Assembly: GCA_017395635.1 (NCBI GenBank)
Contig: JAFQOE010000042.1
Span: 1-42,873 of the forward strand
Source: Lachnospiraceae bacterium
Lineage (GTDB): Bacteria > Bacillota > Clostridia > Lachnospirales > Lachnospiraceae
Reading direction: 5' to 3'
Length of the DNA stretch: 42,873 nt
In this document: piece by piece, positions 18,296-25,685 of the stretch
Layout of the letters: every line of letters begins with the position of its first letter
Position numbering within the stretch: the stretch's first letter is position 1
Program-made: the position numbers and the translations under genes
The notes under the pieces: model-generated
The model's database searches: none
The model's input: only the letters and a program-made list of their open reading frames with translations
Told to the model about the DNA's origin: nothing

Positions 18296-19024
18296 CTATA
18301 CGCCTCGTTTATCCGGATCCCAGATAAACTTGTGTAATTGCAACTGCACATTTACATCATTCAATCTATGTTCTACTAAGAAATCTACCATTTCCGATGG
18401 ATTGATTTTCCCAAAACAAGGACTTAGGTAAATCCCACACCCTTTCTCCACCAAATGATAATTTTCTATGATACTCTTCGCCTTTTCCAAATCCTTTATA
18501 CTTCCAACCACGAACTTTACGGTGTCCTGCATTCTAATATTTTCATAATTAGTCATATGCATTTGTTCTTCCATTCCGCTAACGGAAGTTTTGTAATCCA
18601 GTGTAAATGATACATTGTCAAATGCTACCTTCTTAACGGAGCTCAACAATTCACCATCCGATTGCATCTGCAATAGAAACGGTTGGATATCTACACTACC
18701 ATTCGTTTCTATTTCAATTCGAAGATCCGAATCCATTCCTAATTTCTCTAATAGCTTACCGATGTTGGGTTGTATCAAAGGCTCTCCGCCCGTTAGTGTT
18801 ACATTTTTCACCTTCGACTCTTTTATCATTTGATACAATTCTTCAATGGTATATTCCTTGTAAGACACATCCATCTCATTTGCCCACTTTGTATCACAAT
18901 ATTCACAATTCAGATTACAACCGGCAAAACGAACAAACAACGCCAACTGTCCTGCCCGTTGCCCCTCACCATTAATACTGACAAATTGTTCTACCACACG
19001 AAACGTGTTGTTACTTGTATTCAT
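18296..19024 (-). CDS. queE: 7-carboxy-7-deazaguanine synthase (radical SAM)
   Basis: This 242-residue radical SAM enzyme rearranges 6-carboxytetrahydropterin into 7-carboxy-7-deazaguanine. The cluster-binding motif CNLNCEYC uses Cys36, Cys40 and Cys43. Flanking QueE marks are SINGEGQRAGQLALFVRFAGC before it and LTGGEPLIQP after it. The ATG at 19024 follows AGAGGG by a short spacer; the earlier Met codons at 19072-19075 have no ribosome binding site. It lies 61 bases after queD. Confidence 0.93.
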   Translation of the reverse strand: MNTSNNTFRVVEQFVSINGEGQRAGQLALFVRFAGCNLNCEYCDTKWANEMDVSYKEYTIEELYQMIKESKVKNVTLTGGEPLIQPNIGKLLEKLGMDSDLRIEIETNGSVDIQPFLLQMQSDGELLSSVKKVAFDNVSFTLDYKTSVSGMEEQMHMTNYENIRMQDTVKFVVGSIKDLEKAKSIIENYHLVEKGCGIYLSPCFGKINPSEMVDFLVEHRLNDVNVQLQLHKFIWDPDKRGV

Positions 19025-19085
19025 ACCATCCCTCTTCCATTCAGCGACTTCACAGTTACATAATATTTTCATCACTGCATTTTAT

Positions 19086-19505
19086 CTATCTGCTATATCC
19101 GGCACAATTATTCGGTGTCTCATATACTTTAACCAAAACCACCTGATAATCTTTCTCTTCCATCTCGTCGTAAAAGTACTCTGCTAAATTCTCAGCTGTC
19201 GGACGAAACGGTAACTCTACTATACGAAATTCTTCTTCCAATAGTGCTTCCTTCGTCTTTTCTTTCAAGCTTCCTTCTTCTATTACCAAACTATGATCTA
19301 ATTCATCTGCTAATTCTTTCAAATCTTGCTTCAAAGTCGCGAAATCTACAATCATTCCTCGAATTTGACCTTCTTCTTCTACATTTTCAGCAGCAACCGT
19401 TACTTCCACATTCCAACGATGTCCATGGATGTTACTGCATTTACCTTCATAACCCTTCAAAAAATGTGCACTATCAAAGCTTGCACTGGTTTGTAATGTA
19501 TACAT
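19086..19505 (-). CDS. queD: 6-carboxy-5,6,7,8-tetrahydropterin synthase
   Basis: This 139-residue PTPS-family enzyme turns dihydroneopterin triphosphate into 6-carboxytetrahydropterin. Zinc ligands His14 (DSAHFL), His27 and His29 (IHGHRW) and the catalytic Cys23 are present, as are LDHSLV and the late PTAENLAEY. It is the first gene of the preQ0 operon, with AGGAGGAACAAC before its ATG and an extended -10 promoter about 65 bases upstream. The leader shows no preQ1 riboswitch. Confidence 0.94.
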   Translation of the reverse strand: MYTLQTSASFDSAHFLKGYEGKCSNIHGHRWNVEVTVAAENVEEEGQIRGMIVDFATLKQDLKELADELDHSLVIEEGSLKEKTKEALLEEEFRIVELPFRPTAENLAEYFYDEMEEKDYQVVLVKVYETPNNCAGYSR

Positions 19506-19569
19506 GTTGTTCCTCCTTCTTTGTTATCTTTTATAATTGTTGATTGCTCCGTGCTATCGCTTGACAAGT

Positions 19570-19578
19570 ATTATAACA
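19570..19578 (-). promoter_or_regulatory. Extended -10 promoter of the preQ0 operon
   Basis: The minus strand reads TGTTATAAT, an extended -10 (TGnTATAAT). The -35 region falls inside the preceding terminator stem and is poor. Transcription would begin near 19563, giving a leader of about 58 bases before queD. Confidence 0.55.
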
Positions 19579-19581
19579 CAA

Positions 19582-19620
19582 AAGACACCTGTATTCGGGC
19601 ACACCGAATACAAGTGTCTT
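19582..19620 (-). terminator. Terminator downstream of thrC
   Basis: A 17-bp stem with one G-U pair (19582-19598 with 19604-19620) and a 5-base loop is followed on the minus strand by TTGTGTT. It lies about 145 bases after the thrC stop, directly before the preQ0 operon promoter. Confidence 0.7.
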
Positions 19621-19651
19621 ATATCACTCTTATTCAGCCCTAGTTTTATTT

Positions 19652-19682
19652 ATAGACAGGATGGTACTAATGAACTGTCTAT
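19652..19682. repeat. Inverted repeat with 15-base interior, related to the GTAACT family
   Basis: ATAGACAG (19652-19659) and CTGTCTAT (19675-19682) enclose 15 bases that include GGTACTAA. The arms differ from GTAACT/AGTTAC, but the interior matches the core of copy B (GGTACTAA) and the spacing is the same. The relation is an inference. Confidence 0.4.
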
Positions 19683-19708
19683 TATCTGTAATTGTTATCA
19701 ATAATATC

Positions 19709-19755
19709 GTAACCATTCAGATTCTCATTCAAAATGTCTGACTCTGAACAGTTAG
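19709..19755. repeat. Degenerate GTAAC...GTTAG inverted repeat (copy F)
   Basis: GTAACCATTCAGA (19709-19721) and TCTGAACAGTTAG (19743-19755) pair with a two-base internal mismatch around a 21-base interior. The ends share the ATTCAG/CTGAA signature of copies C, D and E. It lies 8 bases beyond the thrC stop codon. Confidence 0.5.
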
Positions 19756-19763
19756 CAAACAGA

Positions 19764-21251
19764 TTATAATCCTAAAATATTACGAACGGTCGCTTCCATC
19801 TCACTCTTATCACAAACTGTGTCGTGAAGAACTGCTGCACTTCTGATGTCTTCGATTGCCTGAGGAACTGGAACACTGGAAATCTTATTTAACTCGTCAA
19901 CCAATTCAAAATCTGACTGAGCCGCATAAGATGCATCAATCGCTTCCATAACACTTCTTGTAAACTTATATGGACTTGCTGTAGAAGCAATCACAGTCGG
20001 AGTCTTATCCCCTGTTGTCGCAACATACTTATCATAAACGCAAGCAGCAACCGCTGTATGAGTGTCCATAATATAGTTATCTGACTCGTATACTTTCTTA
20101 ATTGTCTCTGCAGTTTCTGTCTCATTAGCATAATTGCCATAGAACTCAGACAAATTGCTCTTCATTGCATCGGTAATTTCATACTTACCTTCTGAAGTAA
20201 GTGCTTTCATAAGTTCAGCATTCTTTTCTGAATCATCACCTGCAATACGATAAATTAATCTCTCCAAATTACTTGAAATCAAGATATCCATAGAAGGAGA
20301 AGTAGTTAAAATGAACTCTCTGTTTCTATCATATACACCTGTCTCAAAGAAATCATATAATACCTTATTGTCATTCGATGCACAGATAAACTTCGCAATC
20401 GGAAGTCCCATTTCCTTTGCATAGTAAGCAGCCAAAATATTACCAAAGTTACCGGTTGGAACCACTACATTAATCTTATCGCCTGCTTTAATTTCTCCAT
20501 TTGCCACCAAACGTGTATATGCATACACATAATAAACCATCTGTGGAACCAAACGTCCGATATTGATTGAGTTTGCTGATGAGAACTGGAATCCCTTCTC
20601 ATCCATAACCTTAGCAAGTTCTTTATCATTAAACATATTCTTAACACCTGTCTGAGCATCATCGAAGTTACCGATAATACCAACTACTGATGTGTTGTCA
20701 CCCTTCTGAGTAACCATCTGCTTTTCCTGAATTGGGCTAACACCATTCTTAGGATAGAATACAATAATCTTAGTTCCAGGAACATCCGCAAAACCTGCAA
20801 GAGCAGCCTTACCGGTATCACCTGAAGTTGCTGTAAGAATTACAATATCATTATTTACATTATTCTTCTTTGCAGAAGTAACAAGCAAATATGGCAAAAT
20901 GGAAAGTGCCATATCCTTAAATGCAATCGTCGAACCATGGAATAACTCAAGATAATGTGCACCAGCCTTCTTAACAAGTGGTGCAATCTCTGCTGTATCA
21001 AATTTCTTATCATATGCACTGTTAATACAATGCTTTAATTCTTCCTCTGTAAAATCTGTCAACATACGACTCATCACTTCGTATGCAACTTCCTGATAGC
21101 TCATCTTTGCTAAATCATTCAAATCTACATCTAATGCAGGAATCGAATCCGGTACAAACAAACCACCATTCTCCGCTAAACCTTTGAGAATTGCTTCTGA
21201 AGCTGTTGCTGTTTCATTACTATTACGTGTACTTTTGTAAGTTACTCCCAT
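19764..21251 (-). CDS. thrC: Threonine synthase
   Basis: This 495-residue PLP enzyme converts O-phosphohomoserine to threonine. It is the long (fungal/gamma-proteobacterial type) form with YKSTRN at the N-terminus, the PLP-binding Lys112 in HGSTIAFKDMAL, TATSGDTGKAAL, the VVPTGNFGN phosphate-binding loop, and VIASTASPYKF near the end. Start ATG after GAGGATGAAAGA. It stands alone, with a large inverted repeat (21278-21344) in its upstream region. No other threonine gene is in the window, and no T-box leader was found. Confidence 0.95.
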   Translation of the reverse strand: MGVTYKSTRNSNETATASEAILKGLAENGGLFVPDSIPALDVDLNDLAKMSYQEVAYEVMSRMLTDFTEEELKHCINSAYDKKFDTAEIAPLVKKAGAHYLELFHGSTIAFKDMALSILPYLLVTSAKKNNVNNDIVILTATSGDTGKAALAGFADVPGTKIIVFYPKNGVSPIQEKQMVTQKGDNTSVVGIIGNFDDAQTGVKNMFNDKELAKVMDEKGFQFSSANSINIGRLVPQMVYYVYAYTRLVANGEIKAGDKINVVVPTGNFGNILAAYYAKEMGLPIAKFICASNDNKVLYDFFETGVYDRNREFILTTSPSMDILISSNLERLIYRIAGDDSEKNAELMKALTSEGKYEITDAMKSNLSEFYGNYANETETAETIKKVYESDNYIMDTHTAVAACVYDKYVATTGDKTPTVIASTASPYKFTRSVMEAIDASYAAQSDFELVDELNKISSVPVPQAIEDIRSAAVLHDTVCDKSEMEATVRNILGL

Positions 21252-21277
21252 TCTTTCATCCTCTTTTCATTATAATT

Positions 21278-21344
21278 TGATACTATTCAGAGCCATACAT
21301 GAGATAAATGCGAAGCATTTTCGAATGATGCTCTGAATAGTTAC
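21278..21344. repeat. Enlarged GTAACTATTCAG palindrome upstream of thrC (copy D)
   Basis: ACTATTCAGAGC (21282-21293) pairs perfectly with GCTCTGAATAGT (21330-21341), and the right end continues to GTTAC-type sequence. The 36-base loop carries a smaller hairpin, AAATGC-GAA-GCATTT (21306-21320). It shares its ends with copies C and E but has a longer interior. It begins 27 bases before the thrC start, so it may lie in the thrC leader. The rest of the gap 21252-21543 holds only weak hairpins. Confidence 0.65.
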
Positions 21345-21503
21345 ATAATTCACACATTAACATTTCCTATATATCTTTACCACAGATATTCTTCTCACGC
21401 AAGTAAATATTGAAGAAAATCCAATATTTTACTCAATCCTTATCAAATATCTATATTGTGGCAATTCCGAACCCCTCCATAAACTACATAATATGTACAG
21501 AGT

Positions 21504-21549
21504 AAGTGGTATTTTACAAATGCTTTATCCTATACCATTTGTATCACTT
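21504..21549 (-). other. Hairpin overlapping the stop codon of the 3D-domain gene
   Basis: AAGTGGTA and CAAATG on the left (21504-21511, 21517-21522) pair with CATTTG and TATCACTT on the right (21536-21549). There is a five-base bulge and one G-U pair. The stem includes the stop codon at 21544-21546. No T-run follows, so it may be a stabilising 3' structure or a weak terminator. Confidence 0.4.
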
Positions 21550-22422
21550 ATAAAGATATACTTCCATCGTTCTCCTTCCCCATTTCAAAGCTTCCTTATG
21601 AGTCATGAAAAACATATCGATTCGGTTACCTTTAATCGCACTACCACGATCTTCCGCAACGTATACTTGTCCATTAATTACAACCTTTGTCTTAAACGGA
21701 ATCACATCCGTATCTACCGCAATCGTGCGATTCGATGTCGGAACCGTTCCACTAGCGGTACGGTTACCACCGGAATACACACCACAACACACACGACAAG
21801 TACAATATGCAGTAATCACAAATTTACCAAGACTTTTGCCATGCGTTTCTGCATAAACCGGCTTTCCTTTCTTGCCCCCTTTAGACTTCGTATCACCGGA
21901 ACCTTTATCACTGCTATCTCCGGTATCAATATCTTGAAATCCGGTAGTGCTGCCATCTGCCTGTGCTCTCATTTCCGCCAAAAGTGCTGCTACACGAGCC
22001 TCTTTTGCCGCCTGTGCTAAAGCTGCAGCCTGTCTCGCCCTTTCTGCTTTGGCATCCAACTCTCTCTTTGCCTCTTCATAAGCAAGCTTATCGGTTGTCT
22101 TTTCACTCATTGCCGTCAGGTTATTAATAGCTCGAATTTCTTCCAAACGTTCTCCTTCATATTGCTTATCCAATGCATTCATCTGTGCAATTAAAACGTC
22201 CTCCATATAGCCAAATTTCATTGTACTGTAACTGACTTTTTGTGTTTTGCATGTAGCACCGTAATACCTTTCATTTTCTGCAGCTACAGCCATACATCCA
22301 AGTTTTCCCGGTAATTCATCTGCTGTCACAACTACCCTGTATCCAACTATCGCAATAATTGCAGTAAGCAGAATCAATATCAAAACACCGATTATAGTGG
22401 TTACTTTCACTTTCTTCTTCAT
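21544..22422 (-). CDS. Membrane-anchored 3D-domain protein (putative wall lytic/resuscitation factor)
   Basis: This 292-residue protein has a short Lys-rich N-terminus, one membrane helix (8-30), an Ala/Glu-rich probable coiled coil (about 90-155), a Ser/Gly/Lys linker, and a C-terminal 3D domain (about 198-292). The 3D Asp residues are visible in AVDTDVIP (Asp237), AEDRGSAI (Asp258) and NRIDMFF (Asp269). A Cys-rich insert (YCTCRVCCG, 206-214) opens the domain. 3D domains resemble MltA-type lytic transglycosylases and act on peptidoglycan outside the cell. The start at 22422 follows AAGGTGG; an upstream in-frame Met (22497) lies before the promoter and is excluded. Confidence 0.87.
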   Translation of the reverse strand: MKKKVKVTTIIGVLILILLTAIIAIVGYRVVVTADELPGKLGCMAVAAENERYYGATCKTQKVSYSTMKFGYMEDVLIAQMNALDKQYEGERLEEIRAINNLTAMSEKTTDKLAYEEAKRELDAKAERARQAAALAQAAKEARVAALLAEMRAQADGSTTGFQDIDTGDSSDKGSGDTKSKGGKKGKPVYAETHGKSLGKFVITAYCTCRVCCGVYSGGNRTASGTVPTSNRTIAVDTDVIPFKTKVVINGQVYVAEDRGSAIKGNRIDMFFMTHKEALKWGRRTMEVYLYK

Positions 22423-22464
22423 ATCCAATCCACCTTCTCCTCTATAAGTAGACATATGTATTTG

Positions 22465-22493
22465 ATTATAAATTTTTGTAGAAAAAAGGTCAA
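22465..22493 (-). promoter_or_regulatory. Promoter of the 3D-domain gene
   Basis: Minus-strand TTGACC (22488-22493) and TATAAT (22465-22470) are exactly 17 bases apart. This is a near-consensus promoter with a predicted start near 22458. It fixes the 3D gene start at 22422 and is divergent from the AP2 gene promoter. Confidence 0.8.
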
Positions 22494-22505
22494 GCATTTT
22501 CCCAT

Positions 22506-22534
22506 TTGCAAATTCCTGTTATATCCCTTATGAT
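22506..22534 (+). promoter_or_regulatory. Promoter of the AP2-like gene
   Basis: TTGCAA (22506-22511) and TATGAT (22529-22534) are 17 bases apart on the plus strand. They give a leader of about 77 bases before the ATG at 22618. A second TATGAT lies 40 bases downstream without a good -35. Confidence 0.6.
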
Positions 22535-22617
22535 AATATATATTTCAAACTATACACAAATTAATTCACTGTATGATATATTATCAACAATCACCTATAG
22601 AACAGGAGAGAAAGATT

Positions 22618-23424
22618 ATGTCTAAACTGCCGGGAGTAACACCATCCAAGAAAAAAGACGGAACAATATACTATCGTTCTTCCATTACAATCCAAGGTAA
22701 ACATGTCAGTCTTGGAAGTTTTAATACAGCAGAACATGCCAACAAAGCTTATCTGGAAGCATGTGCAATCGTCCGAGAACACAAATATGAACTATCTGAC
22801 TACAATACCGATTTTACATTGGACTTTACCAAATTTGTAATATTAATGAATTATCGCAATACTAAAATCTATTTTAAAACACCTATCTACCTGACACCGG
22901 ATTTCTTTTATTACTATTTAGCACCGGACAAATATCTCATATTTGACAGAGAAGACCTCTTTTTTTACGCCAATCACAAGTTACAAACCCGAGGCGGATA
23001 TTTATTTATTTGCGACTACGGAAGTCAATATAGCATTCTTTCCCGTTACGGCATCAAGAACTATGCAAAAAAAGGAGTTGACTATATATTTGTCAATCAG
23101 AACGAATATGATTTCCGTTATGAAAACATTAAAGTCATCAATGAATACAACGGCGTAACACAGATTAAACAAGAAGGAAAAATCCTATACGAAACCATTA
23201 TCCATATCCGTGGCAATTTTTTGGTCGGACGTTTCGATAACCAAATCATCGCTGCTATTGCCTACAATAAAGCAGTTGACACGTTATCGTCAAAGGGGAT
23301 TCATAAGAAATACGTCAAAAACTACATCAACGAGTATTCCTCCGAGCAATATCACAAAGTATATAACACCATTAACATTCCAAAACACATTACAGAATTT
23401 TCAGAAAAGAACACCTTGTCATAA
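22618..23424 (+). CDS. AP2-like DNA-binding protein with a degenerate HNH-type core
   Basis: This 268-residue protein has an AP2-like domain at each end of a middle region. The first (about 5-52) has PGVTPSKKKDGTIYYRS, GKHVSLGSF and A-KAYLEA. The second (about 178-225) has NGVTQIKQEGKILYETII, VGRFDNQIIAAIAYNKAV. The middle (about 125-176) reads like an HNH homing-nuclease core (YGIKNYAKKG, then VDYIFVNQNEYDFRYENI), but the catalytic His expected after V-D is Tyr155-156, so nuclease activity is doubtful. It is probably a DNA-binding protein derived from a homing endonuclease (inference). Start ATG after AGGAGAGAAAGATT. It lies just upstream of rnpB on the same strand. Confidence 0.7.
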   Translation: MSKLPGVTPSKKKDGTIYYRSSITIQGKHVSLGSFNTAEHANKAYLEACAIVREHKYELSDYNTDFTLDFTKFVILMNYRNTKIYFKTPIYLTPDFFYYYLAPDKYLIFDREDLFFYANHKLQTRGGYLFICDYGSQYSILSRYGIKNYAKKGVDYIFVNQNEYDFRYENIKVINEYNGVTQIKQEGKILYETIIHIRGNFLVGRFDNQIIAAIAYNKAVDTLSSKGIHKKYVKNYINEYSSEQYHKVYNTINIPKHITEFSEKNTLS

Positions 23425-23465
23425 TTTTGTAGGAATATCAGGAATATATTGGCAGTGAAAAAGAT

Positions 23466-23494
23466 TTGCCGAAAGATTAATTTTATGCTACAAT
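23466..23494 (+). promoter_or_regulatory. Promoter of rnpB
   Basis: TTGCCG (23466-23471) and TACAAT (23489-23494) are 17 bases apart. The -10 is extended (TGCTACAAT). The expected start, 7-8 bases downstream, coincides with the first base of the RNase P RNA P1 stem at 23502. Confidence 0.8.
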
Positions 23495-23501
23495 CAAGTC
23501 C

Positions 23502-23844
23502 GACTCAGACAAATGATCGCGGCTGCAAAACCGAAAGGTTGCAGGTGAGGAAAGTCCGGGCTTCATAGGGCAGGGTGCCGGATAACGTCCGGTGGAGGCG
23601 ACTCCCAGGCTAGTGCAACAGAAATAAACCGCCAGTTTATACTGGTAAGGGTGGAAAGGCGAGGTAAGAGCTCACCGCTGTCTTGGTAACAAGGCAGGCT
23701 CTGTAAACCCCACTCGAAGCAAGACCGAACAGAGAGCTATGTGGCTGCCCGTCACGTTCTCGGGTAGGTCGCTTGAACCTATTGGTAACAATAGGTCTAG
23801 ATAGATGATCATTCAACGACATAACCCGGCTTATCGGCTGAGTC
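23502..23844 (+). ncRNA. rnpB: RNase P RNA (class A)
   Basis: This is the catalytic RNA of RNase P, which trims tRNA 5' leaders. The conserved blocks are all present: GAGGAAAGTCCGGGCTTC near 23547, CAACAGAAATAAACCGCC near 23617, a GGTAAGAGCTCACCG block near 23663, AAACCCCACTCGAAGCAAGACC-type sequence near 23705 and ACATAACCCGGCTTATCGG near 23820. P1 is GACTCAG (23502-23508) pairing with CTGAGTC (23838-23844). At about 343 bases with this block layout it looks like the ancestral A type rather than the Bacillus B type. About 58 trailing bases separate it from its terminator. Confidence 0.96.
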
Positions 23845-23902
23845 ACATTTACAAATCCATTAGCAGTCGAGCAGACTGACCCTTGTTTGATTTCGTTAAC
23901 GA

Positions 23903-23939
23903 AAAGAAAGACACGATGCCTCGCATCGTGTCTTTCTTT
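23903..23939. terminator. Bidirectional terminator between rnpB and the uridine kinase gene
   Basis: A 17-bp perfect stem (23903-23919 with 23923-23939) has a CTC loop. The plus strand continues TTGTTTCTC and the minus strand TTTTCGTTAACG, so it can end both convergent units. Confidence 0.85.
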
Positions 23940-23947
23940 GTTTCTCT

Positions 23948-23974
23948 GTAACTACTTAGTACCTTCACAGTTAC
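23948..23974 (-). repeat. GTAACT-N15-AGTTAC palindromic repeat, copy B
   Basis: GTAACT (23948-23953) and AGTTAC (23969-23974) flank 15 bases. On the minus strand the interior holds GAAGGTACTAA, and the arms extend to 8 bp with G-U pairs. It lies 27 bases after the stop codon of the kinase gene and before its terminator. Confidence 0.75.
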
Positions 23975-24000
23975 GTTTCTCTCCTAATTGCATCCACACC

Positions 24001-25659
24001 TTATACCGGAAAACAGCTTCCGCCTACAAATTCACGAAGAATGCTGTTATTCGGAATATTCTCTGAACTAACTCCTAAGAAATAATCCAGGAACTTGAGT
24101 AACCTCTTCGCTTCCTGATATTCTGCAGCTTCTCTCGGAATTGCAAACAACAACGGTTCTACATATGGTTTGATTACACTTAACTCATAAATCAAAGCGG
24201 AATTAAACATGACATCTGCTTCCTCTTGAAACGGAAAGATATTCTGTTCTTCACCTCTTCGCACCGAATCCCACATCGCAATAGTTCTCTGTGCGGAATT
24301 TCCTCTTGTTCTTGCATCTCTTACAATTCTACGAATTAATCTTCCATCCGTAGTTGCAATACGATTATGTTCATCTACATTCAACTGTGTCAATGCACTG
24401 ATATATATCTTAAACTTGCTATCCTGTGGTAACCCTTCAGACATCTTCGGATTCAATCCATGGATTCCTTCAATAACGAGAACATCATTTTCTTCTAACT
24501 TCAAAGTATTGCCCTTATACTCTCGTTTTCCAATCAGGAAATTAAATGTCGGCATTTGAATTTCCTCGCCACGAAGCAAACAAGCCATATCTTCGTTAAA
24601 CTTTGCAACATCCACAGCCTCTAAACACTCAAAATCATAATTACCATCCTCATCTTTCGGGGTTCTTTCCCTATCCACAAAATAGTTATCCAATGCAATT
24701 GGATGTGGAGAAAGACCTAATGCACGAAGCTGAATACTTAACCGATGAGAAAATGATGTTTTACCGGAAGAACTAGGCCCCGCAATCAGAATCACCTTCT
24801 TATCCTCTTCCTTAATTCTTCTTGCAATCGCTGCCACATTACTCTCCTGTAATGCTTCCTGAACAAGCATAAGGTCATTAATTCCACCTGCTGCAATAGC
24901 ATCATTCAGACCACCAACTGTATCCACTTTTAACATAACACCCCAGTCATCTGACTGCTTTAGCACCTGGAACAACTTATTTTGTGGCACAAAGTCTGGA
25001 AGAACGTCCGGATTTTTACGTTCCGGCAACTGCAATACAAATCCATCCTCATATGCATGAAGCGCAAAACAACGCAGATATCCGGTCGAAGGAACCATAA
25101 AACCATAATAATAATCTTCAAATCCTTCCAAACGATATACATTTGCATTAGAAGCTCGACGATACTTAAAGAGCTGAACTTTGTCCATTCTACCCTGTTT
25201 TTCAAAACGTTTCATGACATCATGTGATTTATATGTACTCTTCACAATCTTAATATCCGCCTCACGAAGCTCCTTCATTCTGTTTTCCACTTCTTTCAAA
25301 AGCTCGGGAGTAACCGTTACAGCACTTCTGTCCAACTCGCAATAGAATCCTTTACTCAAAGAAAACAACACACGGATTCTACCTTTCGTCCCTTTGTTTT
25401 TCAATACATCCCGAAATGCTTTCATCATCATAAGAATCATACTTCTCTTATAACTGGACAAACCAATCTTATTGGTAGTATCCACAAATTCCACATCGCA
25501 ATCCGTTGTCACAGTACGGTACAACTCGCATAAATGACCATTTTGATATGCAAGTACAATTTCACCTTTTTCACAAGTTCCATATTGCTTTGCAATTGAT
25601 TCTAATGTAGTTCCCTTCTCTACTTCATAAGCCTTGCCATTCATTGTAACTTTAACCAT
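24001..25659 (-). CDS. TGS-domain nucleoside (uridine) kinase
   Basis: This 552-residue protein fuses an N-terminal TGS domain (1-62), a middle region resembling the second additional domain of threonyl-tRNA synthetase (about 65-240), and a C-terminal uridine kinase domain (from about 285). The kinase part has Walker A GPSSSGKTS (294-302), ALDNYFVDRERTPKDEDG, and a VLVIEGIHGLNPKM Walker B-like strand, as in uridine/cytidine kinases and phosphoribulokinase. It likely phosphorylates uridine for salvage; the TGS part may bind a nucleotide or RNA regulator (inference). The ATG at 25659 follows GAGGAGG by 8 bases. An upstream in-frame Met overlaps the nif3 gene and is not used. Confidence 0.87.
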   Translation of the reverse strand: MVKVTMNGKAYEVEKGTTLESIAKQYGTCEKGEIVLAYQNGHLCELYRTVTTDCDVEFVDTTNKIGLSSYKRSMILMMMKAFRDVLKNKGTKGRIRVLFSLSKGFYCELDRSAVTVTPELLKEVENRMKELREADIKIVKSTYKSHDVMKRFEKQGRMDKVQLFKYRRASNANVYRLEGFEDYYYGFMVPSTGYLRCFALHAYEDGFVLQLPERKNPDVLPDFVPQNKLFQVLKQSDDWGVMLKVDTVGGLNDAIAAGGINDLMLVQEALQESNVAAIARRIKEEDKKVILIAGPSSSGKTSFSHRLSIQLRALGLSPHPIALDNYFVDRERTPKDEDGNYDFECLEAVDVAKFNEDMACLLRGEEIQMPTFNFLIGKREYKGNTLKLEENDVLVIEGIHGLNPKMSEGLPQDSKFKIYISALTQLNVDEHNRIATTDGRLIRRIVRDARTRGNSAQRTIAMWDSVRRGEEQNIFPFQEEADVMFNSALIYELSVIKPYVEPLLFAIPREAAEYQEAKRLLKFLDYFLGVSSENIPNNSILREFVGGSCFPV

Positions 25660-25685
25660 ACCCAATACCTCCTCGTAATATGTTT

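Noticed and set aside
19506..19563. preQ1 riboswitch before queD
   Set aside because: The short leader lacks the C-rich loop and A-rich tail of class I and shows no class II or III fold.
19561..19566. Plus-strand TTGACA box
   Set aside because: No -10 box lies at a usable distance downstream and no plus-strand gene follows.
22422..22497. Longer start for the 3D-domain protein
   Set aside because: The upstream Met lies before the near-consensus promoter at 22465-22493, so it would not be in the transcript.
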